A stretch of 64,000 nt of DNA from Liopterus haemorrhoidalis (Eukaryota; Arthropoda; Insecta; Coleoptera; Dytiscidae), in contig OZ020624.1 of NCBI GenBank assembly GCA_963971575.1, positions 4,655,001 to 4,719,000 on the forward strand, written 5' to 3'. Both the position numbers and the translations under genes were made by a program. Shown here piece after piece: positions 43,143-53,888 of this stretch (positions are counted from its first letter, which is position 1; each line of letters opens with the position of its first letter). The notes under the pieces were generated by a model. That model had not been told where the DNA came from. It ran no database searches and saw only the letters and a list, made by a program, of their open reading frames with translations.

Positions 43143-43530
43143 ACGTTTATTTATGCCTACAAAACCCTAGACATTTATGTATGTAATTATATTCGTAGAT
43201 TCTTAGACAATAAATCTGCAAAATATTGTTCATTTCAGTCTAAGGATATAACAGTGTCTAAAGTTTCTTTTTTATGGCTACGAAACCCTAGATATTTCTA
43301 TATATAATTATATTCGTAAATTCTTAGAAAATAAATCTGCCAAATATTGTTCATATCGGTCAAAGGATACAGGCTTGTCTAAAGTTTCTCGTTTATGCCT
43401 ACGAAACGCTAAACATTTATATATGTAATTATATCCGCAGTTTTTTAAAGAATAAATCTGCAAAATTTTGTTCATATCGGCCAAAGCATATAGGAGTATC
43501 TAGAGTTTCTTCTAGATACTCCTATATGCT
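43143..43530. repeat. ~121 bp tandem repeat x3 ending in a 20 bp perfect hairpin
   Basis: Three units with ATGCCTACAAAACCCTAGAC, AATTATATTCGTAGATTCTT and AATAAATCTGCAAAATATTG landmarks at about 43157, 43279 and 43400. The array ends at 43485-43504, whose sequence is repeated inverted without mismatch at 43511-43530 around a 6 nt loop (stem AGCATATAGGAGTATCTAGA). CCTACAAAACCCTA also resembles the family A 5' end. Confidence 0.88.
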
Positions 43531-43561
43531 TGAAATATTGCCATTTATAAAATACTGAATA

Positions 43562-43780
43562 ACTTCCTTGGGAAGCCACACAGCGCTGGAGACGGTTCTT
43601 CCGATCCTCATAGCAGTGCTGGAACTCGGATACTGGAGTAGCTTTCAGCTGGTCGGTTACAGACGTTTGAATGTTTTCGAGTGCCCCAAAATGACGTCCC
43701 TTGAGGTGATTTTTCAATCTTGAGAAGAGGAAAAAGTCACAAGGACTCAAGTCAAGCGAATAAGGAGGTCTGAGGAGCCA
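43562..43780 (-). pseudogene. mariner transposase C-terminal fragment
   Basis: The minus strand reads PPYSLDLSPCDFFLFSRLKN, then HLKGRHFGALENIQTSV and DRKNRLQRCVASQGSY. It contains the third catalytic Asp block (SPCDFF). It then runs into G-repeat-like sequence (TGCCATTTATAAAATACTGA). Nothing else of the element is present. Confidence 0.85.
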
Positions 43781-43938
43781 TATGAATGATTTTACTGGCC
43801 CAAAACTCGTTTATTCTCTTCTAAAAATTCTTTAAACCACCAAAAAAACCTTGGTCCTTGACAAAACATTGTTTTCGAAGGCTTGCTGAAGTTTTGCTAA
43901 AGTTTGATAAAACCGGATAGCTCACCGTTGCTCTAAAT

Positions 43939-44694
43939 CAGTGGTTCTCAAACTTATTTGGCCTACCGCCCACTTTTCAGAAAAAAATTACTCAGCGCCC
44001 CCTGGAAATCTACATTTTTTAAACGAACCAACAGAAACATATATGTATCTATATTTCTACCTACGTTCTAAAATATAGTAAAGAAAGATGTTGTAAATAA
44101 GACACCTTGAAGCTTGAAATTCAAAATGATTTATTAAAATCATATTCTCATCTAATGAGAAGGATGAACCTGGTACGCTGCTATCAATGTATCAATCCTC
44201 GGCTCTATTTTTGTCAGCAGTATTCTTAAATTACCGCGTTTAGCTATTTGCAGTCGGTTTCTTTTTTTTTTGTTAATAGATTTGTGACCGTACTAAACCC
44301 ACGTTCTACTAAATATGCCGAAGAAAATGCAATTAACAACTTTTGTAATATAGCTCATAACCCAGGATAAGCTGTAGGAATCTGCTTTAGCAGCCAGAAC
44401 TTGTTGGTAGCCGTCTTTGAATTTATATTTCAATTCGTAATTTGTTGTTACTTCCATCAGTTCTTCTTAAAATTTTGGAGTGTTTGTACTTGAAAAAGGA
44501 TCGGGTATGTTCATTTTAAAAATATCTTCAAATCGTTGGTTGAAGTCAGAATGGAGAGCATCCAAGTGCAGACAATAGGTAAGCAAGTCTTCATCATTTT
44601 CAATGACCCCCAAATGCACCCGATGCTACTATCGCCCCCTTGGATCGTTCCAACGCCCCCCAGGGGGCGGTATCGCCCACTTTGAGAATCACTG
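43939..44694 (-). mobile_element. hAT copy (ZBED-like) with relic transposase
   Basis: Ends CAGTGGTTCTCAAACTT and, inverted, CAGTGATTCTCAAAGTG. Perfect duplication CTCTAAAT at 43931-43938 and 44695-44702. GC-rich CGCCCCC blocks lie next to both ends. Confidence 0.92.
44110..44640 (-). pseudogene. hAT transposase C-terminal region (ZBED5/FAM200-like)
   Basis: The minus strand reads HLDALHSDFNQRFEDIFKMN, IPDPFSSTN, a stop, EELMEVTTNYELKYKFKDGY, then frameshifted SRTWV and TKKRNRLQIAKRGNLRILLT with KIEPRIDTLIA. The order matches the end of ZBED-type hAT transposases (RF.DI, NPF, then the CEKGFS..TNI.TKKRNRL block). Stops and a frameshift make it non-coding. Confidence 0.75.
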
Positions 44695-44907
44695 CTCTAA
44701 ATGAATGTCACTCATATTTAGAACGCACTAGAAAAACTGTTTCACGAAAAAAATCGCTACGGACAACAATATTACTCTAGCAAGTTCAAACTCGTATTAA
44801 AGACGTATAACATGTTACACCTGCCACCCCTCCAAGTTCCGCGTACCAAATGTTGCCAGATCAAACGCTATGTTGCCAGTCCGGTTACTTAATTTACATA
44901 CTTCGTA

Positions 44908-44984
44908 TAATACTGAATAAGTTGTGTCCAGTGGACGAGTGACACATCTTCATCAGTCCAATAGTGTAATGAAATATTACCATA
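44908..44984 (-). repeat. G repeat, one unit
   Basis: AATACTGAATAAGTTGTGTC, then CAGTGGACGAGTGACACATC, then TTCATCAGTCCAATAGTGTA. Confidence 0.8.
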
Positions 44985-45395
44985 AGTCAATACTTTCTAA
45001 TTGATATTATTAGCGGAGTGTTACGTGTACAAAATGATATGTTTGAGAGTAATTTTGTAATGAGAAGCCTAGTGATTTTCCAGTGTGAGTGTTGGTAATA
45101 GCACCTCATCTACATAAGTATGAGTCTGCAGGTTTTCATTATCAAGACAGGTGAAACAGCGAAATCTCAGAGCAGATCACCTTCATTTCATGTGTTACGA
45201 CATACTTTCTATCTCTCTTTTCCTTTCTCGCTTTGTTTACATGCATCAGTTTCTAGATGCAAGATTTCTGTGTTTACCTATAATAATCTCGACTTGCATT
45301 TGAGATAATTATTGCTTTGATAATGTTACTAACAGAAATTATCGTAGAGATATGTTCATTTCAACTGAGTTAGTGACGACGTTCTACTAGTCCTC
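44985..45395. other. No confident feature
   Basis: AT-rich DNA; GTTAGTGACGACGTTCTACT at 45369-45388 is probably a partial G unit. Confidence 0.4.
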
Positions 45396-45400
45396 TAGAC

Positions 45401-45695
45401 CAGTGTTTCTCAACCAAAAACGCACCGCGGACCAGTAAAATATATAATTTTCTAACGCGGACCACTAATAATAATTGTTAATTTCTTGCAAGAAAACAAA
45501 TATTTAATGTGCTACTAAATACATTTATGTTATTTGTAGAAAATCACAGAAAGTTTACAGAAAATAAACAAAATATAAATTATTTACATAAAAAATGTGC
45601 ATAAAGAATAACAAAAAAAAAACGCAAAAAAACACATACAAAAACTTTCTCGGCCCACTACAATATTACTGCGGACCACCTGTTGAGAAACACTC
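45401..45695. mobile_element. hAT MITE
   Basis: Ends CAGTGTTTCTCAACCA and the inverse GTTGAGAAACACT, with CGCGGACCA near the left and GCGGACCACC near the right end. The left flank CTCTAGAC is a typical hAT target; the right flank is decayed. Confidence 0.7.
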
Positions 45696-45699
45696 AATC

Positions 45700-46148
45700 T
45701 TTGGGTCGTGTTAAATTTTTAATGTGTCGCAAATGAGTCAAGGAAATATAAATAAAATAGCTGCCTAGTAATATATTAATAATTAGCTCAATAAACAAAC
45801 TTATATTAATATAAATATAATAATTCATTATTCATAATAATAATAATAATTCATAGTAAATTCAAAGAATAATGAAATCGAACTATCTACTGATTTGTCA
45901 AAATAGGCTATTGTTTTTAAATTTCCATACATAATTTAAATAAAATTCTGAATAATATATTTTTATACTTTTTGGTTGCATTTAGTACAGAAATATCTTA
46001 CTAGAAAAGAAAACATTTTTTCGGCAATTAATAAAAGGGTTTAAAATTTTAAATTAAAAATATGTAGTTTACCTTAACTTTTAATTTATAAATTATTTGT
46101 CCATTATACTTGCTATCAAGTTGATCCATGTAAATACAATATATAATA
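45700..46148. other. No recognisable feature
   Basis: Very AT-rich DNA; nothing recognised. Confidence 0.4.
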
Positions 46149-46150
46149 CC

Positions 46151-46872
46151 TTTTTACCGACCGCCAACATATATAAGGGAGGTATTGTGATCATACCGAT
46201 TTTGACATTTCGATATTTCGATGGATCTGCACGAATTGAGGTCCCTACATAACGTTTTGACTATTTTTAGCATGATGTCTGTTGGTCTGTCTATTCGTGT
46301 GTCCGTCCGTCCGTCTGTCCGTCCGTCCGTCTGTCTGTCTGTGTACATGTGCTGAGCAAATTCGGCTATAAGTATTTTTATAAAACTTCATATTTAAGCT
46401 TCTGACATCAATGGCACGAGTTGAACCAGTTTTGGTAAAAGTCAGTTAACTAGAAATTGAATATATTTGCAAATATTTGCAAATATTTCATTACAAAGAC
46501 ATATTTCGAAAAAAATATTTAAGAAAAGTTGCTATAAAAACAATAACTAACAACTTTTATTTGAGACATTTTTTTACCGACCGCCAACATATATAAGGGA
46601 GGTATTGTGATCATACCGATTTTGACATTTCGAGATTTTCGAGACAAGTTATTTCTACTCTGCTGCTAGAATGTATTTTATACAAGTATTTTATGATGGC
46701 GGTCGGTCCTGTGGCGGCCACAGCTGTTTTTTTTTTACCGACCGCCAACATATACATATAAGGCAGTTATTGTGATCATACCGATTTTGACATTTCCATG
46801 GATCTCCACGAATTGAGGTCCCTACATAACGTTTTGACTATTTTTAGCATGATGCCTGTCGGTCTGTCTGTC

Positions 46873-46904
<32 letters not shown>

Positions 46905-47337
46905 CGTCTGTCTGTGTACACGTGCAATTTCGTCTAAAAGGATTTTTATGAAACTTCATATTTAAGCTTTTGACATCAATGGCACGAGTTGATCAACTTT
47001 TGGTAAAAATCGGTTAGTTAGAAATGGGAGTTTACTCGTGTCGATTTTAATATTTTTGCGAATATTTAGCTACAGAAAAATATTTCAAAAAAATGTATGT
47101 AACAAAAGTTGCTATAAAAGCAATAAATAACAACTTTTATTTGAGACATTCTTTGATAAAACGAAAAAAAAATTCTAAGTATATATTTTTTCATACTTAT
47201 ATGTAATGTTTCCATGGTTACGATAAATAATATATCTGTTAGAAAATATTAGGCCAAGTTATTTCTACTCTGCTGCTACAACGTATTTTATACATGTACT
47301 TTGTGATGACATTCGATCCTGTGGTGGCCACAGCTGA
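46151..47337 (+). mobile_element. Tandem family B Helentron-like array: partial, mini and full copies (B6)
   Basis: Three head-to-tail units each start TTTTTACCGACCGCCAACAT. Unit 1 (46151-46570) has the 5' end, GTCY microsatellite (46275-46342) and part of the interior. Unit 2 (46571-46726) is only ~156 bp: the first ~60 bp of the 5' end fused to the last ~90 bp, ending in the hairpin CTGTGGCGGCCACAG. Unit 3 (46732-47337) is full length with microsatellite 46858-46915 and 3' end CTGTGGTGGCCACAGCTGA. Units join at T-runs. Confidence 0.9.
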
Positions 47338-47344
47338 TTTTTTG

Positions 47345-48449
47345 AAATATATCTATTTTTTATGACATACAACATATAAAGAAATAAAGAATGTTTTAAA
47401 TTATTTTCCTCATAAAATCATATGTTACATCTTTTTCCTACATTAAAAAATGTTGCGAAATAATGTAGAAATTTAATTTTTATTGAAAAATAATACAAGG
47501 CAGTAAATAATTCGAAGGTTTACTAAGGTTATAATAAGCCTGTTTGACGTTTAAGACAACTGTGAAGTTGATATTCATACCAATCAACCTAATAAAAACC
47601 CTAAACTGAACACTTAACTTGAAGCACTGAAATTACTTAACTCGATGTTAAAACAGTTGCTATTTCTTTATGAAAGGTAGTTAAATGTTAACAACGTGAT
47701 ATTTAAGCATCGTGTTAGCTAATACCCTTTAATCACTAGATCTTTAAGACGAGTGAACTTAAAGTTCACCGATATTTAAGATCGGTATGCTTTCACACTT
47801 GATGTTTAAATCTCTGGTGCTGTCATCAGCTACAGTAATTTTGTCCTTAAGTTACCGTCATGAAGTTACCAGTTTTGAACTGTCTGCGCAGACGCACATT
47901 TTGAATTATTATAAACAATTAAGGATATTTCATTTCATTCTACAATAAAGGCACTACAATAAAGAATATATTACACCTGTATTAACATGTAAGTCGATAC
48001 ATTTTATCTCAATTATTGTAGCTCTGTATTTTATTAAACACATTATTAAAATAAATAATTTTATTATAACAATAAGTATAAACTTCTAATATAGTATTCT
48101 TGTTTATGATAATATAAAATGTTGACAGCACAAATTCAAGGAGTATTTATTTATAATAGAAAATAAGTTGGCAATGCGGACGAAGTTTAAGACGCAGATC
48201 TCTGTCTTAAACATCGCTTGTATTTAGACGAGGCCATACGGTTTCACATTAGCGTTTAAAGATACATTCACTTTAACATCCGATCTTAAAGTTCTAGTGT
48301 GAAAAAGGTATGACACAGGATTTAGCATTGCTTTATGAAACCGGGCACTAGTATCTCAAAATAAAAGTTACCATAAACAGTTTAACAATACCTTCTACTG
48401 TCTCGTTTATAAGCCTAATGTAAACGTGCCATTATTAATTATTTTATGA
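47345..48449. repeat. Possible non-autonomous element(s), not resolved
   Basis: TTTCACACTTGATGTTTAAA near 47790 and, inverted from about 48305, TTTCACACTAGAACTTTAAG suggest ends of a ~0.5 kb TIR element. TTTCTTTATGAAAGG near 47670 and GCTTTATGAAACCGGGC near 48335 may be another end pair. No coding and no clear target duplication. Confidence 0.35.
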
Positions 48450-48506
48450 CAATATTTCATTACACTGTTGCACTAATGTAGACATTCTACTCATATGTCC
48501 ATTGTA
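48450..48506 (+). repeat. G repeat, one decayed unit (E4 target)
   Basis: CAATATTTCATTACACTGTT, then CACTAATGTAGACATTCTAC and TCATATGTCCATTG-TA, where E4 starts. Confidence 0.7.
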
Positions 48507-49789
48507 CAAGGTGTCTCAAAAGAAATTTTATATTTAGTGGATCGATTAAAAAAAAAAGTAAGCCGTATATAGAAAAAATGTTTATTAATTATTAAAATAC
48601 ACTTATTGAGGATTTATTTCTTAAAAATAATATCGTCTAAATGTAGACCCTCGCGTTCTCGGCACTCATTTAATCGAACAGTAAAATTACTTATGACGTC
48701 TCGGCAGGTGGACTCAGGGATGGCTGCCATTTCGTGACGGATATTTTCTTTCAAATGCGCCAGTGAAGTCGGTTTATTGGCATAAACTTTAGATTTAAGA
48801 TAACCCCATAGGAAAAAGTCCATAGGGGTTAAATCTGGACTGCGTGGAGGCCAATTTATGTCACCTCTCCGGGAGATCCATTTGCCTGAGAAAAATTCAC
48901 GAACACGTGGCAGAGACATATTGGACCTGTGTGAAGTTGCTCCGTTCTGTTGGAACCATGTTCTTTGGTTATAGCTAGGAAAGTTTCCATCTCCACATAA
49001 CGCTCTGAATTCACTGTAACTGCACGCCCCCTTTCGTCTTCAAAAAAGTAAGGGCCGATAATTCCTCGCGCCGACATGGCAGCCCATACGGTCACTTTAG
49101 GCGAATGTAGGGGTTTCTGATGTTTGCGTTTCGGATTCGTTGCACTCCAGTAGCGGCAGTTCTGCTTATTTACGTGGCCATTAAGATGAAAATGAGCTTC
49201 ATCCGAAAACAAAATGTTGGTAAACGTTGAAAATCGCTCAATCACCTGATTTACGAAATTTAGCCTCTGACTGGCATCTTGGGGCTTTAATTCTTGCATC
49301 AATTGAATTTTGTAGGGGTGCAGCTTTAGGTCTTTGTGCATAATGCGATGTAATGATGATCTATGCACATTTAAAGCACTTGCGCGCTTCCGAATTGAAA
49401 GGTTCGGGTCGTCACGAACAGACTGATAAACATTCTCCACGTTTTCTACCGTTCTTGATGACCTTGGTCGCCCGGATTTTGATTTATCCAGCGTTGTACC
49501 AGTCTCTTCAAACTTTTTAACCCAATGTCGAATGAGAGGAATGCTTGGCGCATCATTTAAGTGGCGAAAACCTCGAATACTGCAGAATTTTCTACGCGCT
49601 ACAGTCGCCGAATCACCGTTTTTGTAAAACTCTCGCACGTATAACGCGCGGTCTGCTCCCGAGAAACGCTCCATAGCGACTGGATTCCCAAGAGCCAGGC
49701 TACCGATTGACATAACCCCCGCATCCCTCGGATACGTTGCGTTCACGCAGTAAGCTAAATAAATATAAAATTTCTTTTGAGACACCTTG
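48507..49789 (-). mobile_element. DD41D transposon copy E4
   Basis: Full-length copy with TIRs CAAGGTGTCTCAAAAGAAAT and TA at 48505-48506 and 49790-49791. Confidence 0.93.
48614..49713 (-). pseudogene. DD41D transposase of E4 (small deletion, second Asp mutated)
   Basis: Begins MSIGSLALGNPVAMERFSGA and matches E3 until RYVEM, where about 28 bp (the LDNFLVPELQ codons) are missing near 48990, shifting the frame. The downstream part continues in another frame to HLDDIIFKK. The second catalytic codon at 48944-48946 reads Asn (QQNGA), as in E1, whereas E2 and E3 keep Asp. Confidence 0.9.
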
Positions 49790-49791
49790 TA

Positions 49792-50236
49792 TAAAATGGA
49801 TTATTTTTAACATTTTCTTAAAAATTTTCAAACAAAAGGATATTTTATTTATTTTAGCCGGAGTCCTGCTCTGCAGGTAATAACGGGACTTTTCTTAAAG
49901 AAGTGTTGACACAAAGAATAGATTACTTACATCCAGACCATTGCGCACAGTTTTATCAGTGAATGCGAACTTGTACTCAGAGCTACCTTCGAGAAAAGGC
50001 GACAATCGCAACACACGCCAAGTAAGCATATAATTATAAATTATTTTCGCTCGAAATACGAAAGAAAAGCATATAAAAAAGAAGAATTGTGTTATATTTT
50101 TCAGTTATTATTTTTAGAATGGTTTAAATGGAAATAAAATATTATCTTTCCAATTTCCTTTTTAAAAAATGATTTCCATTCTAGCCGTATATTCAAGGTA
50201 GCTATGGAAACAGCAATGGCGAAAATACCAGGTCTA
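49792..50236. other. No recognisable feature
   Basis: AT-rich DNA; nothing recognised. Confidence 0.4.
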
Positions 50237-50237
50237 C

Positions 50238-51260
50238 AAGTATGAAATGCGGATTTTTTTTTTTTTAAATAAAACGTATTAAACTCAAAAGAACAGTAAA
50301 AGTTTATTTATGCAAAGTATGCTCCATTAGAAGTTATACATTTTCCCATCTTTCAGGCAATTTGTGAATACCTCGCCAATAGAACTCTTCCCCTTTCCCC
50401 GCAAATCATGCATCTAGCCATTCTTTCACATTTTCAAATGAACAAAAGTGCTGCTCGGCAAGTGCGTGACCCATCGATGCGAACAAGTGGTAATCTGAAG
50501 GGGCCAAGTCTGGTGAGTAAGTGGCATGGGGTAGCACTTCCCACTTGAGTGCCTCCAATGTGTTGCAAACTGCTTTTGCCTTATGTGAAGGACCGTTATC
50601 GTGAAGAAAGATTACCTTGTGCTGTCTTCCTTCGCATTCTGGTCGTTTTATGAGCAGCGAATGGTTCAATTCGATCAGTTGTTGTTGGTAGCGTTGGGTA
50701 TTAACTGTTTCACTAGGTTTTAACAATTCATAATAGACCACATTCTTTTGGTCCCACCAAGTACAGAGCGTTGTCTTTTTGCCAAAGCGATTCGGTCTTG
50801 CAGTTGATGTGGATGGTGAGCATGGGTTCACCCATGATTTTTTGCGTTTGGGATTTTCAAAATAAATCTATTTTTCATCGCCAGTAATGATAACCTAAAA
50901 TCCAAAATGATACGATGCAAAAAAGACTTTCTTTTGTATCGTCCAAGCAAAATTTCACAAGTGTTTTTGCGTTTTTCCATCTGCCTCTCATTCAATGCAT
51001 GTGGAACCCATCTGCCGACTTTCTGGATCTTACCTATCTCTCGTAGTCGATTGGAAACAGCTTGTTGACTAACGCCTAACTGCTCTGCTAGTTGTTTTTG
51101 TGATTGACTATCGTCTTCCTGTAGCAATGTTTCCAATTTTGTATCTTCATATTTTTTTGGAGGTTTTATATATAGATTGATGTACACAATAAAGGTATCG
51201 CGATGTGTGAGTTGGGAAAAAAAATGATGACCAAAGCTGACCATAATAAAAATATTTCGC
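50238..51260 (-). mobile_element. mariner (DD34D) relic, third mariner group
   Basis: The right-to-left element ends near TACAAGTATGAAATGCGGAT at 50238 (probable 3' TIR). The 5' boundary is not clear. It encloses a mariner transposase relic that lacks the first ~70 residues. Confidence 0.7.
50406..51160 (-). pseudogene. mariner transposase relic
   Basis: Reads PPKKYEDTKLETLLQEDDSQ, SQKQLAEQLGVSQQAVSNRL (second HTH), GRWVPHALNERQMEKRKNTC, then after a frameshift VIITGDEK with the next Trp codon changed to a stop. It continues IYFENPKRKKSWVN, TTLCTWWDQKNVVYYELLKP, VIFLHDNGPSHKAKAV and HATYSPDLAPSDYHLFASM. The three catalytic Asp residues are present, the last two 34 residues apart. The N-terminal HTH is missing. 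At least one frameshift and one stop. Confidence 0.85.
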
Positions 51261-51299
51261 TTTAAAAATCATACGTTCAATTACGACTTGAAAGTATGA

Positions 51300-52180
51300 A
51301 ATATTTTTTATTATATATATTTTTTATTTTGCTCCGAATTACATATAACTCAATCATCGCTCGTTAAAAAAATTGTATTTTCGGGTCCCCCATTCTAAAT
51401 TATTGATTTTTACTGAACTCTCTATTAATGTTCTATTTCCATTTTTGTTCGATTGTGAAATATTCAATTTTGGCCAATGAGGACAAATATTTTTTATTAA
51501 TACTATAGTTTCATAGTTAAGCACGTCAGTTTTAATATAACGCACTGTATCCAGTTTTACGTCTGAGTATTTATCACAAATCACAACAAACGAACTAAGC
51601 TAAGGCCACCGTCCGAAATTCACTAATACATACACACTCAACCTCGCCGCTGTTGCCTTTTCCAGTTCATTTTAATTACTTGCGTAGATAAATACATTAG
51701 AAATCGTACGTGGTAACACCTTGCATTGGAAAACCACGAGTAGTGTCCACCTAAGTATTTTTTATTTTTAAAATCTAACACTTATATGAAAAACCTTTGA
51801 ATTAGAAAAAATAAAAATAAATATATGCAAATATATTTAGCGAATTTAATGCAATTTTAAAGTATAAATGAGATTTTAAATTCAGTATTAAATTATTTTT
51901 CAGCTTAATTCCCGGACTTTCGACCCGAGACTGTCCCGGATCAGAAACCCTAGCAGGAACAACGTTGGCCATACCCTAATTACTTCTCTACATTATAAGA
52001 TAGGTTCCCCTTTATTATAAGATAGGGTGTAAACTCGCACACCTGGTCAGCTTCTTTTTATGTTACATCGGTCTCAAAAAGTTGAGAATAAAGGTAATAG
52101 TACCGACATCTATAACACTGGTCCAACACTTACGTATTGGTGCTGCTGAACTCAAATATCACATCAGTTTTTGGGTATCA
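51300..52180. other. No recognisable feature
   Basis: AT-rich DNA with no recognisable coding or shared repeat. Confidence 0.4.
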
Positions 52181-52182
52181 CA

Positions 52183-53205
52183 TCAGCTGTGGCCACCACA
52201 GGACCGACCGCCATCATAAAGTACTTGTATAAAATACATTCTAGCAGCAGAGTAGAAATAACTTGGCCTAATATTTTCTAACAGATATTATTTATCATGA
52301 CCATGAAAACTTTACATATAAATATGAAATATAGATCAAACCAGTGGCAAAAGGAAACCTCCGCTAGACTTGCCCTCCTACACAAAAAAAATAATTAAAT
52401 TAATTTTTTTTTTTTAATATTTAGATAAATCTTTAAAAATACATCAAATTATGCTATACAAATTTCTGTCCAAGGCTTGGTTTACTAGTTACGAATTAAT
52501 TATCATGACCATGGAAACGTTACATATAAGTATGAAACCAGTGGCGTAGGGAGACCTCCGCTAGACTTGCCCTCCCATAAAAAAATAATAATAAAAAAAA
52601 AAATTAAATATTTCTTTTAAATTTAAAAAAAGATTTTTTTTTTTTAAATTTAAAAGAAGATTTAGGTAAATCTTCAAAAATACAGCAAATTATGTCCTAT
52701 ACAAATTTTTGTCCAAGGCTTGGTTAACTAGATACGAATTTTTAAAATTTTTAAAGTTTAATAACTTCCGTTTCCGGTTTCGGATTTTAATAAAAAACAA
52801 TAGGCTTCTTCCCAATTATTAAGAGAATTTTTTAGTACCAGAACGAACTCTTTAAGTTAAACCGTTTTTGAGTTATCGTGTATACACACAGACACACAGA
52901 CACACAGACACACAGACACACAGTAACACACACACATATGGACGGCACTTCGAAAATAGATTTTTTGGATTCCCTGGACCATGAGTCGTGGTCATCAGTC
53001 AAAATATCGACATCGAAAATTTTCGCGATTCCAATACTTGCCCCTTATATATTAAGGTCGGGCAAGTAAAAATGTCTCAAATAAAAGTTGTTAGTTATTG
53101 CTCTTATAGCAACTTTTGTTAAATAAATTTTTTCGAAATATTTTTCTGTTGTGAAATATTCGCAATATTAAAATCGACACTTTTAAACTTCCATTGCTAG
53201 TCAAC
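52183..53205 (-). mobile_element. Helentron-like family B, copy B7, interrupted by family C
   Basis: 3' hairpin end CTGTGGCCACCACAGGACCG at 52186, interior to TTACATATAAATATGAAA. After the family C insertion it resumes at 53071 (TGTCTCAAATAAAAGTTGTT) and fades near 53205 before the microsatellite. The 5' end is missing. Confidence 0.8.
52341..53070 (-). mobile_element. Helentron-like family C element with a duplicated 3' part, nested in B7
   Basis: Own orientation: 5' end TTTTTACTTGCCCGACCTTA at the right (53070), microsatellite of GTGTGTCT type at 52883-52945, and 3' end with the inverted match GGGCAAGTCTAGCGG at the left. The complete unit is 52538-53070. A second 3' part (52341-52500) lies directly before it, and both are preceded by the same family B text (TATCATGACCATG, TACATATAA), so a ~200 bp segment spanning the B/C junction was duplicated. 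The 3' hairpin is less clear than in families A and B. Confidence 0.65.
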
Positions 53206-53210
53206 CATAG

Positions 53211-53888
53211 AACAAAAATTTTACGTGATATGCAGAAACTGTTAACATTTTTGAAATAAGCACCCCAAAATTAGTTAAAAGCAAGTATCAGATCTAAGTC
53301 AGCAAAAAAAAGTTAAAATTTGTTGATTAGTGTAATCAGTGAACTTTTCACACGAGCCTTGAATAAAATTTCAATCTGCAACTCTTATATTATTTCTAAA
53401 TTTCTCTATTGTTCAAGTCAATTAAAATATCGGTAAAAGGCATTTATTGACTTCATTGGTCACTTTCTTATCAAGTTTTATGAGTGTATAACTCGATAAA
53501 TTGACCATTTTCGATTTATGAGCTAAGAAAGAGCGATTGTTGGAATCTGGTGAGAATGCAGCATGTGCTACTTGTTTCTATATATGCATTGAAAAGTGGA
53601 CATTATACTACAAGATGTATTATAAGTTTCACTTAGATGTACAAGAAGATATTTCTGCTATAAGAAAAAGTTTTTACAGTTTTTTTTCGCCTTATGGTTG
53701 ATATCAGGGCGAGATTGAAAAACATATTTTTGAAATTGATTATGTATAGAGGAGGTGGCCAAGATGTCGACAGCGAGGCTTTTGAAAGTCGCCTGCACAG
53801 CAATTAAAATACATTGTTTTTTTAATTTTGAATTAAAAAAAGTATAAATTAAATGGAGGGTTCAGAATTAAAGTGAACTAAGACCATC
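53211..53888. other. No recognisable feature
   Basis: AT-rich DNA; nothing recognised. Confidence 0.4.
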
